Counted from the first letter of the stretch, positions 9,022 to 19,722 are shown. The stretch is DNA of 64,000 nt from Algibacter pacificus (GCF_008033385.1 NZ_VOGY01000009.1:114856-178855); one strand, 5' to 3'. Translations and numbers: made by a program. Notes: generated by a model not told the origin, from the letters alone.

Positions 9022-9777
9022 ATGAATATAATCATTATTGAAGACGAAAAACCATCGGCACGCCGCCTTCAGCGTCAGCTAAAAACTTTAAATTTAGAAA
9101 CTCAAACCATGCTACATTCCGTAGAAGAATCGATCTCATGGTTTAAGGATAATCCGCATCCCGATTTAATATTTTTGGATATTCAATTAAGCGACGGCTT
9201 GTCTTTCGAAATCTTCGAAACTATCGAAATAAAAAGTGCCGTAATTTTTACCACAGCTTACGATGAATATGCGCTGCAAGCCTTCAAACTCAATAGTATC
9301 GATTATTTATTAAAACCTATAGACGACGAAGATTTAGAAATTGCGGTAAAAAAATATCAAGAACGTGCACCACAAAAAAAAGGTGTAACCTTAGATTTCA
9401 ACGATATTAAAAAACTATTGGTAAACCCTATAGATCGGGTTTATAAAAAGCGGTTTTCTGTAAAAGTAGGACAACACTTAAAACTGATTAATATAGACGA
9501 AATAGAATGTTTTTATAGCGAAAATAAAGGCACCTATGCCCATACTACCGAAGGTAGAAATTACTTGTTAGACACCACGCTGGATCAGTTAGAAGATGAG
9601 CTGGAACCACAAACCTTCTTCCGTATCAACCGAAAATTCTATGTAAATATTAATGCCATAAAAGATATGGTGAGTTATACCAATTCGCGTTTGCAAATAA
9701 AGTTACAATCCTATCACGAGCATGAGGTTATTGTGGCTCGCGAACGGGTTAAAGATTTTAAAAACTGGTTGGAGTAG
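9022..9777 (+). CDS. LytTR-family response regulator
   Basis: 251 residues. Receiver domain about 1-120 with acidic EDE at 7-9, phospho-acceptor Asp53 in IFLDIQLSDG, and the conserved Lys in YLLKPID. A LytTR DNA-binding domain covers about 145-250 (KKRFSVKVGQHLKLI, FFRINRKFYVNINAI). Known: phosphorylated by LytS-like kinases; binds direct-repeat promoter sites. It is the cognate partner of the kinase at 7077, 255 bp after the 2TM gene, with a dispersed repeat in the gap. Targets are not visible. Confidence 0.93.
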   Translation: MNIIIIEDEKPSARRLQRQLKTLNLETQTMLHSVEESISWFKDNPHPDLIFLDIQLSDGLSFEIFETIEIKSAVIFTTAYDEYALQAFKLNSIDYLLKPIDDEDLEIAVKKYQERAPQKKGVTLDFNDIKKLLVNPIDRVYKKRFSVKVGQHLKLINIDEIECFYSENKGTYAHTTEGRNYLLDTTLDQLEDELEPQTFFRINRKFYVNINAIKDMVSYTNSRLQIKLQSYHEHEVIVARERVKDFKNWLE

Positions 9778-9913
9778 AGGGGCAGCGTTTATAATTTACA
9801 TAATAGAGGTATGGCGTTTTTAAATAGTCATTTTTTATTTTATCGTATAGTTGGCAGTAAGCTAAAAAAAACATTACTGATTGAATAATTTAGGTTATGA
9901 ATTTAATATTTAG

Positions 9914-9921
9914 TACTTTTG
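9914..9921 (+). promoter_or_regulatory. -7 promoter element before the Panacea gene
   Basis: TACTTTTG fits TAnnTTTG and ends only 4 nt before the ATG at 9926, so the transcript would have an almost absent leader. No convincing TTG at the right distance was found. Confidence 0.4.
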
Positions 9922-9925
9922 CAAA

Positions 9926-10414
9926 ATGAAAGCGACAGTATTAGGACATATAATAACCGACTATGTAAATAGCAAAGGAGTTCCTGTATCACCAAAAAAA
10001 TTACAGAAGCTTGTTTACTATGTAGAAGCTTGGCATTTAGTTCATCTTAATTCTGAATTGATTGAAGAGAATTTTGAAGCTTGGGTTCACGGACCAGTTG
10101 TTCCTGAATTATATCAAGATTTAAAACAATTCGGATATAACGACATTAAAGTACTTAATGACGAACTTGACTCTGCGGAAGAAAGAATCGAAAAAGTTGC
10201 AACAGAAAATGATTTAACTGAAAATCAACTTGAACTTATTTACTCTGTTCTAAATAAATATGGAACTTTAAGCTCATTTGAACTTGAAATGCTAACTCAT
10301 AGTGAGAATCCTTGGATTGAAGCTAGAGAAGGTTTTCCACCTCACGAAAGATGCAATAACGTAATTCCTAAAGATAGAATGAAAGAATTCTATTTAGCCC
10401 AATTATCTGCATAA
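9926..10414 (+). CDS. Panacea (SocA-like, DUF4065) antitoxin candidate
   Basis: 162 residues with the Panacea signature: PVSPKKLQKLVYYVEAWHL near residues 20-38, EAWVHGPVVPELYQDLKQFG near 52-71, and a C-terminal THSENPWIEAREG stretch. Known: Panacea domains act as promiscuous antitoxins in two-gene toxin-antitoxin loci, including anti-phage ones, and SocA is a proteolytic adaptor antitoxin. Here the stop codon at 10412-10414 is followed at once by the ATG of a small unknown gene, the arrangement expected of such a pair. The pair sits between a two-component system and lpxD, an unrelated backbone position. Confidence 0.85.
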   Translation: MKATVLGHIITDYVNSKGVPVSPKKLQKLVYYVEAWHLVHLNSELIEENFEAWVHGPVVPELYQDLKQFGYNDIKVLNDELDSAEERIEKVATENDLTENQLELIYSVLNKYGTLSSFELEMLTHSENPWIEAREGFPPHERCNNVIPKDRMKEFYLAQLSA

Positions 10415-10933
10415 ATGGCTAAAAAGGGTAAGAAGAATAAAGGATTTGATATACCAGACCCAAAAAAGCAACTTGAAAATGCTATAAATTCATTATCCAA
10501 ATATAAAGTCGGAGAACAAGGTATTCCATTTCATTCTGTAAAAAATTTAAAACCATTTTTTGCATTTGACTATTTATCACTTGATAAAACTGATTTATGT
10601 TTTAATTGTAAAACTAACGACCGAGATGATTTATTAGGATTATTGGAAGGACTAAAAAAAGTTTCCTCATTTACTTACGAAAGTATGCGACTAACTAAAG
10701 CTTTGAGGTTTCATTCAATAGATTTATGGGATAAGGAAGTAAATTTACAGCCTAAAGATTTTTTAAAAATATTAGCACCTAGCTATCGTGGAATGACAGA
10801 AAATGAACTTCCTACTTTATATCAATTTGACTTACAATATACAATCGAAGCTAGGGCAGTTGGATTTTTATATAAAGGTATTTTCTATTTAGTTTGGTAT
10901 GATAGAAATCATATCATATACCCGAAAAAATAA
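10415..10933 (+). CDS. Unknown protein, candidate toxin partner of Panacea
   Basis: 172 residues, not recognised by name. It starts directly after the Panacea stop codon (zero spacing), so translation is probably coupled. The N-terminus is basic (MAKKGKKNKGF). The C-terminal 45 residues hold a compact beta-rich segment with the pattern IEARAVGFLYKGIF and WYDRNHIIYP, conserved-looking Arg, Trp, Asp and His that could form a nuclease-like site. Position in a Panacea pair suggests a toxin; this is inference only. No membrane segment is seen. Confidence 0.6.
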   Translation: MAKKGKKNKGFDIPDPKKQLENAINSLSKYKVGEQGIPFHSVKNLKPFFAFDYLSLDKTDLCFNCKTNDRDDLLGLLEGLKKVSSFTYESMRLTKALRFHSIDLWDKEVNLQPKDFLKILAPSYRGMTENELPTLYQFDLQYTIEARAVGFLYKGIFYLVWYDRNHIIYPKK

Positions 10934-11193
10934 GGCCGACTTCCAACAAAGTACTGTGGTAAAAAACAAGTAAAACCTCATTAACTTTTCACTAAAACAC
11001 TTCTATAATTATTATCATAGGTTAGACCAGATTTTGCGATAGCAAAAGCCTGTTTTAAAAGCTTATTACAAACCGCTATATATAATTTATTGCTGGTTCT
11101 AGCCTACTTACGAAAATCCTCGCGGATTTTCTATTCGGTTTTTATTTACTATATTAGATGCTTAAACCACGCAACAAACCATATACAAACACG
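10934..11193. other. Non-coding 260-bp region with two hairpins
   Basis: No gene is seen. It contains the inverted repeats TTTTGC-GATA-GCAAAA (11033-11048) and GAAAATCC-TCGC-GGATTTTC (11112-11131); neither is followed by a good T run. The sequence from about 11075 to 11190 has the look of a dispersed flavobacterial intergenic element, but only one copy exists in this window, so this cannot be tested here. Confidence 0.4.
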
Positions 11194-12189
11194 TTATTTT
11201 TTTACCAATCTACGCATAGCTACCCATTGTTTCAGCATATCGCGAGCATCTTGTGCAGGATAACCTAAAACGGTTTGTCCGGCTTTTACATCGTTCATCA
11301 CGCCCGATCCCGCACCTACGGTGGCACCAGAATCTATTTTAGTGTGGTCTTTTATAGAAGCGCTTCCGCCAATAATAACACCATCGCCTAAAGTTACAGA
11401 ACCTGCCAATCCACTATGTCCAGCCATAATACAAGAACGTCCCATAACACTATTATGAGCGACTTGTACAAGGTTGTCAATTTTGCAGCCATCGCCAATA
11501 ATGGTGGAACTAAATTTGGCTCTATCGACACAAGAATTTGCACCAATTTCCACAAAATGTCCAATAATAACATTTCCTATTTGTGGAATTTTAACCAAGC
11601 CTCTACCATCGTCACTTGGTCTGTATCCAAACCCGTCGGCACCAATACTCACGTTGGTATGGAAAATACAGTTACTACCAATAATACAGCGCTCACGAAT
11701 TACGGTTCCCGACCACACTATGGTTTTATCACCAATTACGGTCTCGTCGAAAACGCAAACATTAGGATATAGAATAACCTCGTTACCTAATTCTACATCT
11801 TTACCAACATAGCAGTTAGCACCAATTTTACAACCGTTTCCTATGGTTGCTGTTTCGTGCACCACAGCGGTTGGGTGAATATCGGTATCAAAAACAGGAG
11901 CGGGTTGATTGTATAGCTCTAGTATTTTAGCCATGGCTAAATCGGCGTTTTTCACTTTAATAATAGCGCGATTATCGCCGGGTTCAATTTTTAAATTATC
12001 GTTTACTATAGCAGCACATGCTTTTGAGTTGGCCCAAAACTTGATATATTTAACACTTCCAACGAAAGTGATATGATTGCTGTTTGCTTGTTGTAATTGT
12101 TCTGGTCCTTTTATGTCTTGAGTTGTATGGCCTATTAATTCACCTTTTAATACCTCGTTAATTTCCTCAATAGTATATGACGTTTTCAA
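11194..12189 (-). CDS. lpxD: UDP-3-O-acylglucosamine N-acyltransferase LpxD
   Basis: 331 residues. The N-terminal uridine-binding domain (about 1-100) precedes a long left-handed beta-helix of hexapeptide repeats (about 103-300) with the catalytic-His region VQVAHNSVMGRSCIMAGH. Known: LpxD adds the second 3-hydroxyacyl chain to UDP-glucosamine in lipid A synthesis, cytosolic face. Flavobacteriaceae often carry two lpxD copies; this one is not beside lpxC/fabZ/lpxA, so it may be the orphan copy. The start at 12189 gives the usual length. Confidence 0.92.
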   Translation of the reverse strand: MKTSYTIEEINEVLKGELIGHTTQDIKGPEQLQQANSNHITFVGSVKYIKFWANSKACAAIVNDNLKIEPGDNRAIIKVKNADLAMAKILELYNQPAPVFDTDIHPTAVVHETATIGNGCKIGANCYVGKDVELGNEVILYPNVCVFDETVIGDKTIVWSGTVIRERCIIGSNCIFHTNVSIGADGFGYRPSDDGRGLVKIPQIGNVIIGHFVEIGANSCVDRAKFSSTIIGDGCKIDNLVQVAHNSVMGRSCIMAGHSGLAGSVTLGDGVIIGGSASIKDHTKIDSGATVGAGSGVMNDVKAGQTVLGYPAQDARDMLKQWVAMRRLVKK

Positions 12190-12349
12190 ATTTTTATAAT
12201 GATTAGTTGATTAGTATTCGTAAATCTAACTTAAAAAAATGAAATCGAGTGGTATTATATAAATATCTTTAAAATTGAGGATGGTGTGTTTTGGTTATGA
12301 ATGATATTTTTAAAAAATTAGAAACTGTTTTACTTTTATTTAGAATATA

Positions 12350-12388
12350 AAAAAACGCTCTTTCCAAAAGTATGGAAAAAGCGTTTTT
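12350..12388 (-). terminator. Rho-independent terminator after groEL
   Basis: AAAAACGCTCTTTCC / GGAAAAAGCGTTTTT hairpin lying 20-60 bp beyond the groEL stop, with A/T tracts on both sides. Confidence 0.8.
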
Positions 12389-12408
12389 ATTATGGTTTGG
12401 TATCATGA

Positions 12409-14081
<1,673 letters not shown>

Positions 14082-14082
14082 G

Positions 14083-14433
14083 TTAGTTTAATTTTTGTTT
14101 TAATGAATATATTTTTCGTTTAATGGTATTTATATCTTTATCTAATTCTAAAAAAGAGTTTTCATTTATGAAATTTAAATCCTTTGAAAGTAAGATAAGA
14201 TATTCAACTTCAGAGGCCGAACCTAAAGCTATGGTTAAAAAGCGATTGAATTCAGCATCAGTATCTCTGCCACATCCTTCACTTATATTTGTTGGAATGG
14301 AAGAAGATGCTCTTCGAATTTGAGAAATCATACCATAAATTTCCTCTTTAGGAAAAGATTTGGTGAGTTCATATATTTTTAAGGTAAATACATGACTTAA
14401 TTTCCAAATATCGTATTTTTTGAAATCTCTCAT
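14083..14433 (-). CDS. Four-helix-bundle protein (S23/IVP family) inserted in groESL
   Basis: 116 residues with the family hallmark: DIWKLSHVFTLKIYELTKSFP, then EEIYGMISQIRRASSSIPTNISEGCGR, and an acidic/basic helical C-terminus. Known: the family was first found in intervening sequences of 23S rRNA and is widespread as single genes in Bacteroidota; the Avd protein of diversity-generating retroelements shares the fold. The biochemical role is not established; nucleic-acid binding is suspected. It lies 34 bp after groES and 39 bp before groEL and is flanked by inverted repeats, which points to insertion as a mobile cassette. No reverse transcriptase is nearby. Confidence 0.88.
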   Translation of the reverse strand: MRDFKKYDIWKLSHVFTLKIYELTKSFPKEEIYGMISQIRRASSSIPTNISEGCGRDTDAEFNRFLTIALGSASEVEYLILLSKDLNFINENSFLELDKDINTIKRKIYSLKQKLN

Positions 14434-14452
14434 CGCTTAAAGCTTAAGGCGC
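14434..14452. repeat. Inverted repeat flanking the four-helix-bundle gene (groES side)
   Basis: CGCTTAAAGCTTAAGGCGC is the inverted partner of 14058-14081 (15 of 16 positions over the GCCTTAAGC core). It abuts the ATG at 14433. Confidence 0.7.
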
Positions 14453-14467
14453 AGTGCTTAAAGTTAT

Positions 14468-14743
14468 TTATATTATCGCAAGAATATCGCTCTCACGCAT
14501 AATTAAATAATCGGTACCTTCTAATTTTAGTTCTGTGCCTGCATATTTACCATATAAAACAGTGTCACCAACTTTCACAGTAATAGGCTCGTCTTTGGTG
14601 CCTTTTCCTGCAGCAACAACAGTTCCTTTTTGTGGTTTTTCTTTGGCATTGTCTGGAATAATAATTCCTGAAGCTGTTTTTGTTTCAGCGGCAGCTGGTT
14701 CAATAAGAACGCGGTCTGCTAATGGTTTAATGTTTAAGCTCAT
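14468..14743 (-). CDS. groES: Co-chaperonin GroES
   Basis: 91 residues with the family signature [14 protein letters not shown] at the N-terminus, the mobile-loop region [16 protein letters not shown] (about 22-37), and [18 protein letters not shown] near the end. Known: heptameric lid of GroEL. It is the first gene of the groES / four-helix-bundle / groEL unit. The 150 bp upstream are AT-rich and hold the secG terminator; no CIRCE element was found. Confidence 0.97.
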   Translation of the reverse strand: MSLNIKPLADRVLIEPAAAETKTASGIIIPDNAKEKPQKGTVVAAGKGTKDEPITVKVGDTVLYGKYAGTELKLEGTDYLIMRESDILAII

Positions 14744-14839
14744 TTTTATATTATTTTAATTAATTAAATTATTATTAATGCTGTAATAGTAAGCGAAAAA
14801 TATGCCAAGAGCAATAGACTGACAAACTTGCAGAAATAA

Positions 14840-14868
14840 AAAATGCCAACTGTATAAGTTGGCATTTT
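14840..14868 (-). terminator. Terminator after secG
   Basis: Perfect 11-bp inverted repeat AAAATGCCAAC / GTTGGCATTTT around a 7-nt loop, 26 bp beyond the secG stop. Confidence 0.85.
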
Positions 14869-14893
14869 AAGACTTTAAATATGTTTTGTGTAA

Positions 14894-15253
14894 TTAGTTT
14901 ACACTATCTTTTAGTGTTGCCGCAGCATCGTTTGCTGTATTAGTAGGAGCTGTTGGCAATGGTTGTGTGCTAGGTGCATCAGTACTATCTAATGCTTTAG
15001 ATTCTAAAGCAGTGTCCCCTTTGTTAATGGCTATGTTTGATGTTAATATTAATACTAACAAAAATGTAGCTAAATACCATGTGCTTTTATCTAAAAAGTC
15101 GGTTGTCTTTTTTACACCGCCTAATTGCTGTGTGCCACCACCACCAAATGAAGAAGATAATCCGCCTCCTTTTGGGTTTTGAACCATGATTACTACAATT
15201 AGTAAAAATGCTACCACAACTATTAATGCTAAAAATATTGTAAACGTACTCAT
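14894..15253 (-). CDS. secG: Preprotein translocase subunit SecG
   Basis: 119 residues with two membrane helices (about 3-22 and 55-75) and the hallmark MVQNPKGGGLSSSFGGGG between them; the C-terminus is a Ser/Thr/Ala-rich tail typical of Bacteroidota SecG. Known: accessory subunit of SecYEG. The stop codon of the upstream TPR-like gene shares one base with this start (15253), so the two are translationally coupled. Confidence 0.94.
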   Translation of the reverse strand: MSTFTIFLALIVVVAFLLIVVIMVQNPKGGGLSSSFGGGGTQQLGGVKKTTDFLDKSTWYLATFLLVLILTSNIAINKGDTALESKALDSTDAPSTQPLPTAPTNTANDAAATLKDSVN

Positions 15254-16206
15254 TATTTCTTGTTATTTTGTTCTTGTAATTGTTCTACTGCCCTAATTTG
15301 GTTTGCAAAGAAACCACTTTTTTCTGGATATTTCAAACTTAAAATTTTATAAGATTGAATTGCCTTGGAATAATTTTTTTGTTCGACATAAATACGCGCT
15401 AAAGTCTCAGTCATTAAAGTCTCTGGCTGCATTAATTGCACTTTGGCCAAATTACCTTTTAATGAAACGGGCTTTGTTGGATTTATTTTTGGGTTTTTTG
15501 TAATGAATTTATCTATTAAATCGAACTTTTTTTCAATTTCTAAGGGGTTGCTGGTTTTTGTTTTAACAGGTTTTTTTTCAACTTCAGTTTTTCGCTCAAT
15601 GGGTTTAAATTTTGTAAGTTTTAGCCATTCATTGAAGGAGTGCGATTCCTTTTTATCGAACGGAAGCGGTTGGCCTAAATTTAACACTGCTTCTGGTGTG
15701 TTGTTTTTAGAGGTGATGTCTTCGGTGGAAGTTTCTGTTTTTTCAGATTTTTCTAATTCGTTTAAAACTGTCGTTATTTCTTTTGCCGGTTGAGTTTCTT
15801 TAGGTTGAAAAAGAGAAGGGTCTAAAACACCTGTTGTGTCCTCTATTTGTTGTTTTAAGGTATCATCGATAGTTAGGTTTTTGTTGATGCTAATATCTTC
15901 AATATCGATTTCTATATCATTTAAATTAGAATTGTTTTTTTTAATATGTTGCGAAATTTCATTTTGAATGAAATGATCTGAAGTAATAAAATCGAACAAA
16001 ACACTACGATCGGTAGTATAGGCCGCCGTTGTTTTTAGTGCTTGATTATATGCTAAGCTACCTTGGTCTTTTAACCCTTTAAGATGAATAGCTCTTGCCG
16101 ATTGAAAATAAGGATAAGCTTCTAAAATAGACTGAATAGCCTCGGTTTTCTCGTGGTTAATAGCTTCTGGGTGTTGCAGCAAATATGTAAAGGCGGTTTG
16201 GTTCAT
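15253..16206 (-). CDS. TPR-like protein of the lptE-secG cluster
   Basis: 317 residues. No signal peptide. The N-terminal 80 residues are helical (YLLQHPEAINHEKTEAIQSI), the centre is low-complexity, Lys/Glu/Thr-rich (about 130-250), and the last 50 residues make one TPR-like unit (ARIYVEQKNYSKAIQSYKIL). Known: a conserved uncharacterised protein occupies this slot before secG in Flavobacteriaceae. Its neighbours concern envelope biogenesis, which hints at a scaffolding role; this is inference. Confidence 0.8.
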   Translation of the reverse strand: MNQTAFTYLLQHPEAINHEKTEAIQSILEAYPYFQSARAIHLKGLKDQGSLAYNQALKTTAAYTTDRSVLFDFITSDHFIQNEISQHIKKNNSNLNDIEIDIEDISINKNLTIDDTLKQQIEDTTGVLDPSLFQPKETQPAKEITTVLNELEKSEKTETSTEDITSKNNTPEAVLNLGQPLPFDKKESHSFNEWLKLTKFKPIERKTEVEKKPVKTKTSNPLEIEKKFDLIDKFITKNPKINPTKPVSLKGNLAKVQLMQPETLMTETLARIYVEQKNYSKAIQSYKILSLKYPEKSGFFANQIRAVEQLQEQNNKK

Positions 16207-16277
16207 TGGCTAAGCCAAATTTTTTTTATTAGTTTGATATGGTTTTTTTTAAACAGCATCGTTATTGTAATGATACT

Positions 16278-16784
16278 TTACCATTTAGCAAGTGTGGCAT
16301 TAAAAATATCTTGTGTTAAACGTTCAAATATTTCTTCGTGAGCTGTTGTTTTTAAGGAGCCCACAAGTTGTTCTGCGCCAGCATAATCGTAAAAAAAGGT
16401 AAAACTTTGTTCTAAATCGTCGTCTGGATTTTTTTTATTAAAAAATCTAATTTTAACCCCTATGGTTAGTCTGTTTTGTGCCGCAACGTCTGATGAGGTT
16501 GCTGTAGTTGGTGATATTCTATAATTTGATATTTCGCCTTCGTATACTAAATCGCCATTGGATGTAACGAGGTTTAGGTTGGTTTGATTTTGTATTAAAT
16601 CTTCCAAAGCTAATTTAAAATCACGGTTTAAACCTGGCTCTACTAAAAGGGCATTATTTTCGAAATAATTAACTTGATAGGTTTTAATATCTGAAGAAAT
16701 AGAAGCTCCTGTAAAGGAGTAAATACCACAACTTGTTAGGGTTGCCATAGTTAATGCGATAATGATATATTTTGCTTGTTTCAT
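16278..16784 (-). CDS. lptE: LPS assembly lipoprotein LptE family
   Basis: 168 residues. Lipoprotein signal with lipobox LTSC (Cys19), then GIYSFTGASISSDIKTYQVNYF, the start of the Bacteroidota LptE-like domain. Known: LptE plugs the outer-membrane LptD barrel that inserts LPS. It sits between the sigma-54 regulator and the TPR-like gene, the usual Flavobacteriaceae order. Assignment rests on the N-terminal pattern and on gene order. Confidence 0.87.
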   Translation of the reverse strand: MKQAKYIIIALTMATLTSCGIYSFTGASISSDIKTYQVNYFENNALLVEPGLNRDFKLALEDLIQNQTNLNLVTSNGDLVYEGEISNYRISPTTATSSDVAAQNRLTIGVKIRFFNKKNPDDDLEQSFTFFYDYAGAEQLVGSLKTTAHEEIFERLTQDIFNATLAKW

Positions 16785-16845
16785 TTTTTGCTTTATAAAT
16801 CCATGTCTGCTTTTTTGGTAAACATGTGTTTTTATTAACGTCTTT

Positions 16846-18114
16846 TTATAAATCGTATTGTTTAATTTTACGGTATAAAGTACGCTCGCTAATACCGAGT
16901 TCTGCTGCGGCTAATTTACGTTTTCCGCTGTGACGTTCTAACGATTTTTTAATTAATTCTAATTCTTTATCATGAATAGATAAGGTTTCTTCTTCTTCAA
17001 TTTCTTCAGCAAAATGGTATTTGTCTTGCGAAGTTACGGGGTCATCAAGGTTTGATGTGTGTTCTGGAATTGAAATTAATTCGGCATTAGTTACACTTTC
17101 TTCAAAATCAAGCACTTCTTCGTCATCATTACTGTAAATTTTCTGAATTAAACTTTCGTTGTTTTTTTCAACATCTTTCGTGTTTCCATGTTTCATCAGT
17201 TCCATGGTGAGTTTCTTTAAGTCGTTTAAATCACTTTTCATATCAAAAAGGACTTTATAAAGAATTTCACGCTCGCTACTAAAATCACTTTCAGATTTCG
17301 ATGTTTTTATAACGGCTGGAAAATTTGTTCCCGAAGCAGGCAAATACCCCTTAAGCGTATCGGCGTTTATAGTTCTGTTTTGTTCTAATACCGAGATTTG
17401 CTCGGCAATGTTTCGTAACTGACGGATATTACCATTCCAACGGTGTTTTATAAGGATTTGTACGGCCGGATCCGTTAGTTTTACAGTTGGCATTTTGTAT
17501 TTGAGTGCAAAATCGCTGGCAAATTTTCTAAACAACAAGTGAATATCTTCTGGGCGTTCTCTAAGTGGTGGCAAGTTTATATCTACGGTGCTTAAACGGT
17601 AGTATAAGTCTTCACGAAACTTTTCTTTTTCTATGGCTTCAAACATATTTACGTTTGTTGCGGCCACAATACGCACATTGGTTTTTTGAACTTTACTGGA
17701 ACCAACTTTTAAGAATTCGCCATTTTCTAAAACACGTAAAAGTCGGACTTGCGTGGTTAAGGGGAGTTCTCCCACTTCATCTAAAAAAATGGTACCACCA
17801 TCGGCCACTTCAAAATAGCCTTCTCGGGTTTGTGAAGCCCCTGTAAAGGCCCCTTTTTCATGTCCGAAAAGTTCCGAATCTATCGTTCCTTCGGGTATTG
17901 CACCGCAATTTACTGCGATGTATTTATTGTGTTTTCTGTGTGATAATTGATGTATTATTTTAGGAATACTTTCTTTTCCAACACCACTTTCCCCGGTTAC
18001 TAAAACCGAAATATCTGTTGGGGCAACCTGTATCGCTTTTTCTATCGCGCGGTTTAGCGTTGGTGTATTACCTATAATGCCAAAACGTTGTTTTATTGCT
18101 TGAACTGATTCCAT
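16846..18114 (-). CDS. Sigma-54-dependent transcriptional activator
   Basis: 422 residues. The AAA+ domain starts almost at the N-terminus: Walker A GESGVGKE (41-48), the sigma-54 contact loop GAFTGA (88-93), and FLDEVGELPL as Walker B. A long acidic linker (about 270-375) leads to a Fis-type HTH (KRKLAAAELGISERTLYRKI) at the end. Known: drives open-complex formation at -24/-12 promoters. It lacks a receiver or sensory N-terminal domain, so control must come from partner proteins or expression level. Conserved with miaB and lptE in Flavobacteriaceae. Confidence 0.93.
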   Translation of the reverse strand: MESVQAIKQRFGIIGNTPTLNRAIEKAIQVAPTDISVLVTGESGVGKESIPKIIHQLSHRKHNKYIAVNCGAIPEGTIDSELFGHEKGAFTGASQTREGYFEVADGGTIFLDEVGELPLTTQVRLLRVLENGEFLKVGSSKVQKTNVRIVAATNVNMFEAIEKEKFREDLYYRLSTVDINLPPLRERPEDIHLLFRKFASDFALKYKMPTVKLTDPAVQILIKHRWNGNIRQLRNIAEQISVLEQNRTINADTLKGYLPASGTNFPAVIKTSKSESDFSSEREILYKVLFDMKSDLNDLKKLTMELMKHGNTKDVEKNNESLIQKIYSNDDEEVLDFEESVTNAELISIPEHTSNLDDPVTSQDKYHFAEEIEEEETLSIHDKELELIKKSLERHSGKRKLAAAELGISERTLYRKIKQYDL

Positions 18115-18214
18115 GTTTTTTTTAATTCAAAAGTTAGGACTAAAGTGTCTGTGCTTTATGTTTTATTGTAATAATCAATAGTTTTAATTCTTGATTATTG
18201 CATCTATATATGTT

Positions 18215-19654
18215 TTAACTTAACTCGATACCTTCGCCAATAAGCGTGGCGCTAGTACAATCATTAACTTTTACTTTTACAAAATCGCCTACCTTAAAGT
18301 TGCCTTTAGGGAACACGCAAACAATATTTTGCGAGGTGCGTCCCGACCATTGTTCGGCAGATTTTTTCGATTCTTTTTCTATTAAAACTTCTACAATAGT
18401 ATTTAAGTGTTCTTTGGTTCTTATTTCACTATGAATACGTTGTAAATCTACTATATCTTGTAAACGACGTTTTTTTACAGGTTCCGGAACATCGTCTTCC
18501 ATGTTGCGTCCGGCCATAGTTCCTGGGCGTTCCGAATAAGTAAACATATAACCAAAATTGTATTTTACATATTCCATTAAGGAAACGGTATCTTGAAAAT
18601 CATCTTCGGTTTCTGTTGGAAAACCTACAATCATATCTTGACTAATAGCACAATTTGGAATAATACGACGAATGTTATCAATTAATTCGAAGTATTCTTC
18701 ACGCGTGTGTAAACGGTTCATTGCTTTTAAAATACGATTACTTCCACTTTGGACTGGTAAATGAATATGGTTACAAATGTTATCAAATTTCGCCATAGTT
18801 TTAACGACATCTAAAGTTAAATCTTGCGGATTCGATGTTGAAAAACGAATGCGCATACCAGGTTGTTCTTTAGCGCAAAGTTCTAGTAATTTAGAAAAAT
18901 CTACAGCGGTCGCTTTTTCCATATCGCTGGCTTTTACGAAATCTTTTTTAAGTCCGCCACCATACCAAAGGTAACTATCTACATTTTGCCCAAGGAGGGT
19001 TATTTCTTTAAATCCGCGGTTCCATAAATCGTTAATTTCTTCTAAAATACTTTGCGGATCACGGCTACGTTCACGGCCTCTAGTAAATGGTACCACACAA
19101 AAAGTACACATATTATCGCAGCCACGGGTAATGGAAACAAAAGCCGTTACGCCGTTAGAATTTAATCGTACCGGGGAAATGTCGCCATAAGTTTCCTCTT
19201 TAGAAAGGATAACGTTTATTGCGTCTCGACCTTCATCAACTTCGGCTAAAAGGTTTGGTAAATCTTTGTATGCATCCGGGCCAACTACTAAATCGACTAT
19301 TTTTTCTTCTTCAAGAAATTTGGTCTTTAAGCGTTCGGCCATACAACCTAAAACACCCACTTTCATTTTTGGGTTTAGGTCACGTTTTACGGCGTTATAT
19401 TTTTCTAATCGCTTGCGTACCGTTTGTTCGGCTTTATCACGAATAGAGCAGGTGTTTACTAAAACTAAATCGGCTTCTTCTAGGTTTTGTGTGGTGTTAA
19501 AACCTTGATCTTTCATAATTGAAGCTACAATTTCACTATCGCTAAAATTCATTGAGCAGCCGTAGCTTTCAATAAAAAGTTTGCGGGTATTGCCTGCTTT
19601 CTGTTCAAGCGTTAAAGATTGGCCTTGTTTATTTTCGTCTATAATTTTTTCCAT
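18215..19654 (-). CDS. miaB: tRNA-2-methylthio-N6-dimethylallyladenosine synthase MiaB
   Basis: 479 residues. N-terminal UPF0004 domain with cluster cysteines at 33, 69 and 104; radical-SAM motif CDNMCTFC giving Cys179, 183 and 186; a C-terminal TRAM domain (about 415-479) for tRNA binding. Known: methylthiolates i6A37 of tRNAs using two 4Fe-4S clusters and SAM. It is first in the minus-strand series miaB / sigma-54 regulator / lptE / TPR / secG and has its own clear promoter. Confidence 0.97.
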   Translation of the reverse strand: MEKIIDENKQGQSLTLEQKAGNTRKLFIESYGCSMNFSDSEIVASIMKDQGFNTTQNLEEADLVLVNTCSIRDKAEQTVRKRLEKYNAVKRDLNPKMKVGVLGCMAERLKTKFLEEEKIVDLVVGPDAYKDLPNLLAEVDEGRDAINVILSKEETYGDISPVRLNSNGVTAFVSITRGCDNMCTFCVVPFTRGRERSRDPQSILEEINDLWNRGFKEITLLGQNVDSYLWYGGGLKKDFVKASDMEKATAVDFSKLLELCAKEQPGMRIRFSTSNPQDLTLDVVKTMAKFDNICNHIHLPVQSGSNRILKAMNRLHTREEYFELIDNIRRIIPNCAISQDMIVGFPTETEDDFQDTVSLMEYVKYNFGYMFTYSERPGTMAGRNMEDDVPEPVKKRRLQDIVDLQRIHSEIRTKEHLNTIVEVLIEKESKKSAEQWSGRTSQNIVCVFPKGNFKVGDFVKVKVNDCTSATLIGEGIELS

Positions 19655-19689
19655 AGTTTGCTAGAAACTCAAATCGTTCAATAAGTGTG

Positions 19690-19722
19690 CAAAGATACAA
19701 TTTATTTATGTTTTGTGACAAA
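19690..19722 (-). promoter_or_regulatory. Bacteroidota-type promoter for miaB
   Basis: On the minus strand: TTTG (19722-19719), 21-nt spacer, TATCTTTG (19697-19690), a full match to TTTG-N(17-23)-TAnnTTTG, 36 bp before the miaB start. Confidence 0.72.

Noticed and set aside
14083..14433. Avd protein of a diversity-generating retroelement
   Set aside because: Same fold, but no reverse transcriptase or template/variable repeat occurs nearby.
14744..14893. CIRCE or other heat-shock operator before groES
   Set aside because: No TTAGCACTC-type inverted repeat was seen; the only hairpin there is the secG terminator.
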